64,000 bases of DNA from Colias croceus. Its lineage: Eukaryota > Arthropoda > Insecta > Lepidoptera > Pieridae. The stretch is taken from the NCBI RefSeq assembly GCF_905220415.1, contig NC_059543.1:434001-498000 (forward strand). The letters run 5' to 3'. The notes under the pieces are model-generated. The model saw only the letters and a program-made list of their open reading frames with translations, had not been told where the DNA came from and made no database searches. Positions 56,066-64,000 of this stretch are shown one piece after another. Positions within the stretch are counted from its first letter, which is position 1. The number at the start of each line of letters is the position of its first letter. The translations under genes were made by a program, and so were the position numbers.

Positions 56066-56614
56066 CGTCATATTTTTACATACGGCAAGACAAGAAACTC
56101 CATAGTTGCTCTTTTTAATAATGTCAGTATTACAATAGAGAACGTAGAGAACATAGATATTATTAAGGTAAGACAACTAGGGAAACAAAGCATCCTTGTC
56201 TTGATGATACGTGAAATTTACCTACCTATGATACCTACGGTGATATATACCTATAACGGGTATTGTAATTTACGATGTACACGTAACTTGTAATAATAAG
56301 GTTAAATTTTGCTCTTGATCTCTAATTGTCTATTTTGAATCGGTATTGCAGTGTAATATTTTAAATTCAAATTCAAATTCAAATTATATTTATTTGCAAG
56401 AATGTAGTTACAAATTATAGATGTTTTCATTACAATATTATGTGGCTAATACATTCTACCCATTTATTGGGTGTGCAAATATTAACAAAGAAAGTTGATT
56501 AGTTTAATTATTTAAATGTACACACAATTCAATTTTCACAATTACGCGAACGCACTACGATTTACACGATTATATCACTACACACTTCACTTATCACACA
56601 CAATTCAGTTTACA

Positions 56615-58954
56615 CTACTTCAAAGTCATAAATTCTTCAATGTCATAAAATTGTTTTACCATTAACCAGTTCGTCAGTTTATTTTTGAAAAAATTTACTG
56701 GTAGTTCCTTGAAATTGTCCGGTATTTTATTATATATTTTAATAGCCATAAATGTTACACTGTTTTTAGCTTTGTTGATTCTACACGTTGGGAAATGTAA
56801 TTTGTTTTGGTATCTTGTCAACATATGCGAATTTACTTCTCCTTTCTTCTTAAAGTATTCCGGGTGATATTTTACAAATAAACATACTTCTCTTATGTAC
56901 ATGCAAGTTAAAGTAAGGATCCGTAATTTACTAAACAGAGGTCTACAACTGTCTCTTTGGTTCAAACCGCACAGAGCTCTGATACATTTTTTTTGTGAGA
57001 CAAATACCTTCCGCACATCACAAGATTGTCCCCAAAGAATGATTCCATATGAAAGTACAGAGGAAACGTAGGCATGATAAGCATTTATTGCTGCATTCAT
57101 AGAAACAGTATCTCTTAGACGCCGTAATACGTAAACGAAACGATTAATTCTGTCACAAACGTAATCAATGTGTTTGTTCCATTTTAGACCTTCATCCAAT
57201 AAAACACCCAAGAATTTATGATGATCTACTTGTTCTATTACTTGGTTATCACACTTTATATTTAGGTTTATTTTGGAGCAATTCTTAGTATAAAATTGAA
57301 TTATTTTTGTTTTTAATAAGTTAATTTTAAGATTGTTGTCTTCTAACCATTTTACAATATTTTTAACTGCTTCATTTATATCTCTCTCGTACGTTTCCTT
57401 TTCAGTACATTTAACAATTAGGGTAGTGTCGTCTGCGAATAAAACTGATTTGTGTTTCACTGATTTCGGTAGGTCATTAATATACAAGAGAAATAAAAAC
57501 GGGCCGAGCACACTTCCTTGTGGTACACCTGATCTATTAGTTTTTTTTACTGATCTATATACGTTTCTTGATTGATTTACTATTTGTTGTACTTCCACAT
57601 ACTGATCTCTATCCTTTAAATAACTAGCAATCCATTCTTTGGCAATTCCTCTTATACCATATTTATCTAACTTAAGCAAGAGTAATTCATGGTCTACAAA
57701 ATCAAATGCCTTGCTCATATCTAAAAATATAGCGCTTACGGGTTTTTTTTCGATGAAGGCTTGAATTATTTCTTTCACCATATCAAAGCATGCTAATGAA
57801 GTGGAACTATTTTTCCTAAATCCAAACTGTTCTTTACATAAGATCTTGTTTCTATCAATAAAATTTCTAATTCTTTCTAAGATTACTTTTTCAAATATTT
57901 TAGATATCACTGGTATTAACGCTATCGGTCTGTAATTTTTAATATCTTTTGGATCGTCTTTTTTAAATAATGGTTTTATCACTGATGTTTTTAGCGCGTG
58001 TGGAAAAGTTCCCTGTTCCATCGATAAATTTACAAGAAAAGACAACGGTTCGCAAATATGGTTACTGCAGGATTTTAATATTTTTGTACTTATTCCATCT
58101 GTTCCTACTGAATTAGTGTTATTAAGTGATTTTATTATTTTACAAATTTCGATACTGTTTGTAGGTGTTAAGAAAATAGTATTGCAACTTTCTGTAGTCA
58201 AAGTCTTTTTTATGGCATTTACATCAAAATTAAAATTCGTTTGATTTGTGATGTCAATAAAAAAATTATTAAACTGTTCGCAAATTTCATTCATTGAGTT
58301 GTATATTTTATTATTAACTACAATCTCTTCAATTTCTGTAATATTAGTTTCGTCATTAATATTATTAGATATCATTTGCCATAAAGCTTTGTTCTTATTT
58401 TTTGCCAATTTAATAAATTTTTCACTTTGAATTTGTTTTGACTTAAGAATGCACCTTTTTAGTATATTTTTATATTTCACATAATGATTCCAACTATGAG
58501 TATACATTTTTTTAATATATATATTTTTAAGATAAAGTTGTCGCTTTCTTATACAACATTTCTTCAATCCTTTTGTTATCCAGTTAAGATTAGATTTTCC
58601 TGTACTTCTCTTTATCTTAATAATAGGAAAACAGAGATCATAAAACAGTTTGAATAACTCATAAAAAGCATTAAAGCATTCATTTAAATTATTAAATTCA
58701 TGTGTTTCGGAGAAGCTTAATGATGACATACATTCACAAAATTTACGAATATTCTCATTACAGTAGTCTCTTTTTGTCTCAAACCAGGATACGTTTGTTT
58801 TGCGCTTTGTCATACTAACTTTTAATATCTGTGCCGTTTCATGGTCTGACAAACCGAGGTGTAGTACTTCTGTGTTCACATTTCTTTTTATATTTGTTGC
58901 TATTTGGTCTATGCATGCATTTTTCCTAGTAGGTGTTTTTATTAAGCATTGTTT
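56615..58954 (-). pseudogene. LINE ORF2, reverse transcriptase part
   Basis: Open from just after two stops at 58955-58960 to TAA at 56615. It starts with TPTRKNACIDQI and then LGLSDHETAQ, the last endonuclease block. Numbering from 58879, the polymerase includes NYRPIAL (315-321), QFGFRKNSS (351-359), FLDMSKAFDFVDH with catalytic Asp (385-397), GVPQGSVLGP (451-460) and FADD with the two catalytic Asp (481-484). The thumb region KFLGVLLDEGLKWNKHI (555-571) and a C-terminal LSYGIILWG and TLTCMYIREVCLF tract follow. All visible catalytic residues are present. Function: RNA-directed DNA polymerase of the retrotransposon. Confidence 0.9.
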
Positions 58955-58957
58955 TTA

Positions 58958-59446
58958 TTAAGTAATGAGTTCATCTGAAAACTTAGTCTTTTTAAGAATA
59001 TCAATATTCCAATCTCCACATAATATTATTTTTTTATTTTTAAATCCAATCCTTTGTAATATATCCTGAAGATTTCCTATAAAAATATTTATGTTTTGAC
59101 TAGGGATTCTATATATACAAATTATCACTGTATTTAAGTGCTTTAATTCTATACCACAACATTCAAATAATAAATTGCAACCATAATCCCTTATGAAGTC
59201 TAGATTGGTGCATGGAATGTCATGCTTAACCAAAATACATGTTCCACCTCTTCTTTGTTTACGAGAAAATGATGATATTAATTTATATCCTGGTAATTTA
59301 AGTAACTGTTCATTTCCTTTTTTAATAAACGTTTCACATAAACATATTACGTCAATGTTGTGTGATTTATCTAGTTGTGATATTGCCAAATATAGTTCTT
59401 CTGACTTATTAATAGCTCCGGCTATATTTTGATGTAAAATTGTCAA
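58958..59446 (-). pseudogene. LINE ORF2, endonuclease part
   Basis: AP-type endonuclease (exonuclease-endonuclease-phosphatase fold). Blocks seen: LHQNIAG (4-10), CLCETF with the metal-binding Glu (35-40), RRGGTCILVK (65-74), IYRIP (111-115) and LCGDWNID (142-149). The final SDH block lies beyond the stops in the same frame. The start is not an ATG: the frame is open upstream through the end of ORF1, so translation probably depends on coupling or reinitiation near the ORF1 stop (59457-59459). Two adjacent TAA codons at 58955-58960 interrupt ORF2, while the frame is otherwise continuous. It nicks target DNA in retrotransposition. Confidence 0.85.
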
Positions 59447-59456
59447 AAATTGTGTT

Positions 59457-60839
59457 TTAGATACGAAAAAATTTTGAATTTGATGGAGTATTTTTATTTT
59501 TCAATATTAAATTACTATTTGGTATGTCCTCATTTAACTGGTTCGGTTTTAGAGTATGTAAAACATTTTTTGACCTCTTAAAATAATAGGGAATAGTTCC
59601 TTTTTTTACTGGATAGGAATTGTTTTGATTATTTTGGAATGTATTGCATTTTTTTGCAGAAGCAAGCCTTTTTTTAATATTTTTGGGATTTAAAAATGTA
59701 TTTGCATATTCTAAGCTGTCAATTTCCATATTTAATTTATTTGTTAAATTTTCAATATAATTAAGTCTGGAATTATAAAATGTATAATCTTCATCAATAT
59801 CAATATATGTACAATTTGTATGTCCTCTTAAAAAAAGTTTCATTTTTGTATTAAGAAATTTCTCATTCAAGTAACGGTTATATTTTACATTTAATATAAA
59901 TATTTTATTATTTTTTAATTTTCCCAATAATTTTAGTAAATTTGAAATTAGAATATATGGATTTTTGTCATTGGAACCTAAGCCCAATATTAATATATCT
60001 TCATTATTTACAGATTGTATCAAACTTTCACAGCTGTTTAAAATTTCACTTGAAGAAGCATGCGGTTTTGTCAAGCCAAATATTTCATAACAGTCGTTCC
60101 ACTTATTTTTCCGTTTTTCCAGCATACTTATAGACAAATTTCTAACGCGTTCATCACCCATAATTATAATTTTACGTTTTATTACCTTTGTGCTGACATC
60201 TGTTATGGTTTGTTGACAATTGGTAATTTTATTTTTGTCGGTACCGTCACATTCCTTATTTAATATTAGTGGCTTAGTTATGTTATAGTTTAAAGTATTT
60301 TTATCCAAACCCATATCAGTAGTAAAGCTATGAGAATTGTGTTTTTGTTGTAAGTTAATTAATGTTTTTTGCTTGATTTTAGGATAAGTGTTGTGAATAA
60401 ATATATTTTCGTTGTAGTATTTTAAAGGTGAGTGCCGTGGTGTTTTAAAACTTATATTCATTATTGTCTGTTTTATAGGCGTTTTATTCGAGATACCTGT
60501 TAATGTTTTATCCGATTTAGTATTTAAAATTATACTTATCAAATTCTGTACTTTTTTCTCACTTTTGTGTAATGTTTGTCTAAGATTATAACATTGTTTT
60601 GTTAGGTTATAGATAGATTCTTGTGCGGATATTAATTCGGTTTGTAATTTGCTTATTTCTTGATTCTCATTGAACACTATTGAGGTATTTGGAGTAGATA
60701 TATGTTGACTTGTCTTTGTAGATAAATCCGTGTAACTTGAACTGGATAAACTTAAAAAAGAATCATTTAATATTTCTTGTAGATTTGATTCAGACCTTTG
60801 TTTAGGGAGTGTTTTCTTTCTGATAGTTATATTATCCAT
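59457..60839 (-). CDS. LINE ORF1 protein with coiled coil and SGNH-like domain
   Basis: 460 residues from an ATG. N-terminal Ser/Thr-rich region (1-55). Probable coiled coil at about 57-106 with Leu/Ile spacing (EISKLQTELISAQESIYNLT). A basic linker with Pro-rich TPRHSPLK (133-140) follows. An esterase/SGNH-like domain spans about 221-365, with KRKIIIMGDERVRNLS (221-236) as block I and ILGLGSNDK (284-292) as the GxND block. The usual catalytic Ser of GDS is Glu here (GDE), so hydrolase activity is unlikely. The C-terminus is basic and Asn-rich. Such ORF1 proteins bind the element RNA in the particle. No break is seen. Confidence 0.85.
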   Translation of the reverse strand: MDNITIRKKTLPKQRSESNLQEILNDSFLSLSSSSYTDLSTKTSQHISTPNTSIVFNENQEISKLQTELISAQESIYNLTKQCYNLRQTLHKSEKKVQNLISIILNTKSDKTLTGISNKTPIKQTIMNISFKTPRHSPLKYYNENIFIHNTYPKIKQKTLINLQQKHNSHSFTTDMGLDKNTLNYNITKPLILNKECDGTDKNKITNCQQTITDVSTKVIKRKIIIMGDERVRNLSISMLEKRKNKWNDCYEIFGLTKPHASSSEILNSCESLIQSVNNEDILILGLGSNDKNPYILISNLLKLLGKLKNNKIFILNVKYNRYLNEKFLNTKMKLFLRGHTNCTYIDIDEDYTFYNSRLNYIENLTNKLNMEIDSLEYANTFLNPKNIKKRLASAKKCNTFQNNQNNSYPVKKGTIPYYFKRSKNVLHTLKPNQLNEDIPNSNLILKNKNTPSNSKFFRI

Positions 60840-61300
60840 TTTATAAGTTCAAATAAAGTCGTACAATGTATATTTAAACCGTTACATAGGTACTTAATGT
60901 GTGACTAAATATTATAATTGTTGGTCAGCTGTTCTTTGTTTAATTACACCTAAATGTCAATTTTATAAGTTAAAATCTGTAATAATTGTGTTTTACTTAC
61001 GTTTTGTTTCCGATACTTTACTTACTACTTATTAGGTTTAAATATAGTTACTGTCTCCAACTTTCTTTGTTCCAAATTTGACGTAACGGTCGTTGTATGT
61101 GATGGTTTTTTGAATTCCGTATTTCCACGTAAATCGCAGGTTGTTGACGAAGATAACATTAATCGCACTTATTTATTGATTACTTGTTAATTTGAACACA
61201 CTTTTTTATTAACTTTTGTACTTTTAATAATTTTAAATTATTGTAAAAAACTCGAGAGCTGATGTTACGTATGGCACTAGCGCCACCTGTTCCAATTTAC
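60840..61300 (-). other. Probable 5' leader of the LINE
   Basis: AT-rich, non-coding, upstream of the ORF1 ATG. The string GGCACTAGCGCCACCTGTTC near 61271-61290 may mark the element's 5' edge, since similar GCGCCA strings begin many lepidopteran retroposons. The boundary is not proven. Confidence 0.35.
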
Positions 61301-64000
61301 ATCAAAATATTACACAATAAACTTATAAGAAATCTAATCTGAGTACACACTGAATTCAAAGGGTATAACGAACGAAATGAAGAATCAAAGTGATTTTGTA
61401 AGGTTTTATCAACTAGGTACATATTATTCTAATCAAAGTTGGGACAAATCCAACAAATCTTAAACCTTGAATTCTAAGTGATGTAACTAGCACTTTTTTG
61501 TGGTCTCTTTTTTAACCATAAGATATATTACGAGTTGAAATTAAGCACAATTTATATAATATAGAAATAAACACATTCACTCTTAAAGCGACCGCTTCAG
61601 GGATAAATCGCTATATTAAAGCAATGCCATTGTCCGAATAAGGTATGTTTCATTCGCGCGGCTACCTCTGGACGCGTGGCAAAGACTATGCAATGAATAA
61701 ACATTAAATTAAAAGTATTGAGAAGTAATTAAAGGGCTTTTGAAAACGTTTGTTAAGAATATGAGTTTTTTTTACGTCAGTCTCAGAAAGAATCATCGAT
61801 AATGTTCCTTGTAATAATAAAATCAATCACAAACTTAAACAAGTTAATTTGCATGCAAAATTGACCAACGGATTTTTTAGAAATTAGATCTAAAATCTAC
61901 ATTGTATTGAGGATTCATCATTCACCGAAGAACGACTCTCTCAAATTCTATTCGTAAAATTACACATTAGAATCATTTATCTATGTATATGCTTGCACGT
62001 GTCCAAATATCTTCTCAACACTATAAACCATTTTACTGTTCTAAACTAATAGAGTATATTAATTTATTTGCAAACGACAGACACGAAATTAAAGTCGCAG
62101 TTGCGTTATATTTTACTGTCTTATAAATTATTATTTTGTTTGCTGACGTTTACGGTCTTAGATTATATCGTATTGCTGAAAATGCACATAACGTTGGGTA
62201 TAAAATAATTAGGTAACTGTATCGAATTGGTCATCTAGTTATAGGTACTCTACGTTGATATATTATCTTAAAATATTATAGAGTCGGTTTGTTAACATTT
62301 TTATGCTGTATTCCTGTGAGGTAATTTAAGATGTTTAAATATAAAGGTACTTACGTAAAATAAATACAAACTTTATTTATTTGGCAAATAAATGAATTTA
62401 ATTTAATTGACTCTGTATGTACCGAAACTCAATATTGTGAATTTATAACGTATTTTCCTTTAGTCTTATCTATTATTATATCAATCTCGCATCTGCGCAA
62501 TAATCTATGACGATATTTACCAAACAAAGCGTTTGCTTCGACCACCCCGTATTGTCCGTTTCCCGCAGCCCTATTGTTATTCTGACAGCCACCGTCACAC
62601 AACCCTGCGGTTTTCAGATTTGCTGGGGATCTTTGAGTAAAGATATTGAGGTTATGATTTCATTATCTGCGTTTGTGATTCATTTCTTGGATTGTTTATC
62701 CGTCTCCAAACACAAAAAAGGAAAAATTACGAACATATTAATACGTGTGAGAAATTATAACCTAATTGTATTTAACAGGCAGATTTATTAGCAATTCACT
62801 TACTATTATGGAAAAGATATTAACATCGAAGTGTCTACCTATCCTATTTTCACAATCACAAGTTCAGTTCTTGTAGGTATAAAATGGCAGCGCTCCTACT
62901 TCGTACAAGGATGCATTAAAATTGAAACTTCGATAAATCTGTACCAAAAATTAATCTCTAAATCAACAAAGACACAAGACATAGGTACACGAATCCATGA
63001 AATATATGAGTGAATTAATGTAAAATTCCACGTAAAGTTTATTAGCAAGCCAACAGAGGGATTACTTCATAGACCAATAACTCTGGGCTTCCTGTCGTTG
63101 CGTCATAAACGCGAACCGATTTGATACTTTGTAACTTTATGAGTTATATTGATTGGTCTACTAAATTGTGTAGTCTATGACTGTGTTTACGTTTAGTGTT
63201 GAGTTAGTGTGGGTGTGAGGATTTTAGACAGGTGAAACTTTTGGTGATTAAGTAACTTTTGATTAACTAATTGATGGATAATACTTTTAATCATCGACGC
63301 AAGATATATTATGGGTATTAAGGTTATTTCCTCGTCAATAATATAGGAATTAATAGTATTGATATATATGACCAATAATAAAAGAAAGGAAAATAAGTTT
63401 ATTAATAGGTTTGAATTATCGAGACGTCGCAAAAATACAAAATTGAAAAAATTAGATTTTAAATATTTATATTTATTTTGCATAACTTACATGCTAATCA
63501 TAAGAAAACAATTATTTACAAAAATATTTGCAATTTAAAGTTTCGAAAACTAATATCAAGGTAACAAAGTATCAAGACTATTTAACCAATGTCTCCAGGT
63601 GGCATGTCGACAAGTCTCTCGGTTTGAGCCTTGTTTAAGAGACAGGTGATCAAAGATTAGTATATTTACGATCAGCTAACATAGTATATGAAATCGTTTT
63701 ATTGCATTTAAATAAAATGAGCGATGATGGAGTTATCCATTGAACTATATTTGGAGTGTGAACTATTTTTTTTCTCCCTTTTTTACACACATTAAATTAT
63801 TTAACTATCGAATAAGATATGATTTTTAGTGCAACTTTGAACGAAGGAATCATTGAGTTTGTCATTAACTAAGTTACAGATAAAAATATTCTTGTTGATA
63901 ATAATTTATTCAGAAAGTTTATTTACCCTTTTAAATTGTTATTGTACTAAAGCTTAGAAAAAATGTTAAAATTATATACATTTTATCTTATACTAGAAGT
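61301..64000. other. No gene recognised (2.7 kb)
   Basis: AT-rich DNA. A GC-richer stretch at 62490-62640 overlaps a 94-codon frame without a family, and another lies at 61585-61690. An imperfect inverted repeat around TAGACCAAT/ATTGGTCTA spans 63080-63161. A 96-codon minus-strand frame at 63193-63483 is Leu/Ile/Asn-rich and looks like chance. Confidence 0.4.

Larger units (their letters stand above)
56363..60839 (-). mobile_element. Near-complete two-ORF LINE (CR1/Jockey superfamily)
   Basis: Order on the minus strand: ORF1 (60839-59457), ORF2 endonuclease plus reverse transcriptase (59446-56615), 3' UTR, then a tail of AAATTC repeats (56363-56386, plus-strand reading). The 5' leader probably extends beyond 60839, perhaps to about 61300, but its end was not identified and no target duplication was found. 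Total coding length and order fit CR1/L2/Jockey-type elements with an esterase-like ORF1. Only one coding lesion was seen (58955-58960), so the copy is young. Transposition would proceed by target-primed reverse transcription. Confidence 0.85.

Noticed and set aside
56060..56293. 77-codon ORF beginning at MKRHIF
   Set aside because: It starts inside a reversed LINE 3' tail and has no recognisable features.
57333..60263. ORFs on the plus strand across the LINE (57333, 58248, 59193, 59942, 60060)
   Set aside because: They are shadows of the real minus-strand ORF1 and ORF2.
63590..63650. tRNA-like string GGTGGCATGTCGACAAG...CTCTCGGTTTGAGCC
   Set aside because: The A and B boxes are too degenerate and too close together, and no cloverleaf could be drawn.
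1..64000. Telomeric TTAGG arrays, rRNA genes, bacterial operons
   Set aside because: None was seen. There are no Shine-Dalgarno-led gene strings, rRNA cores or TTAGG tandem runs.

Overview
The window looks like nuclear DNA of a moth or butterfly. It is strongly A+T-rich and littered with GTACCTAC/TAGGTACCTA strings. It also carries repeat families I know from Lepidoptera: short Helitrons ending in CACAGCTAGT or GGACCGCTAGT, a tRNA-derived SINE with a TGATGATG tail, PIF/Harbinger MITEs, and CR1/Jockey-type and RTE-type LINE ends. No complete conserved cellular protein-coding gene can be recognised. The window is best read as intergenic or long-intron DNA, with a few candidate exons and promoters (weak, except the 25.35 kb terminal exon).

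Layout. 0-9 kb: mostly unique AT-rich DNA with a Helitron copy, a TAA-flanked Harbinger MITE and LINE/SINE 3' ends. 9.46-10.28 kb: an 818-bp Harbinger deletion derivative that still encodes what looks like the start of its transposase. 12-23 kb: a possible signal-peptide exon (minus strand), a full-length tRNA-SINE with a perfect 13-bp target duplication, a TTA-flanked MITE and Helitrons. 22.9-23.2 kb: a GC-richer patch with ten ACCTG/CAGGT cores followed by a TATA box. 25.35 kb: a convincing acceptor plus short terminal coding exon whose stop overlaps AATAAA. 26-38 kb: Helitrons, LINE remnants, hairpins and three dispersed copies of an AAGTGAAACTTCTTT repeat.

38.95-44.10 kb is the outstanding object. 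Seventeen nearly identical 311-313 bp units each carry a tRNA-like Pol III gene with A box, B box and T6 terminator. Eleven units point to the minus strand and six to the plus strand, forming a large inverted repeat. A 12-bp target-site duplication bounds the whole block, and the target resembles an older LINE tail. This suggests that a multi-unit molecule was inserted as one piece, or that a unit expanded and inverted in place after insertion.

48-49 kb holds the 3' end of a LINE with tandem 3' UTR hairpins. About 50.9 kb has a TATA promoter and small ORF candidate. 55.3-55.6 kb is an RTE LINE remnant interrupted by a 97-bp palindromic MITE with a CTG duplication. 56.36-60.84 kb (minus) is an almost intact LINE: ORF1 with a coiled coil and SGNH-like domain, then ORF2 with endonuclease and reverse transcriptase, broken by two adjacent in-frame stops. 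A 5'-truncated relative with the same 3' tail lies at 32.1-32.7 kb. The last 3 kb shows nothing recognisable.
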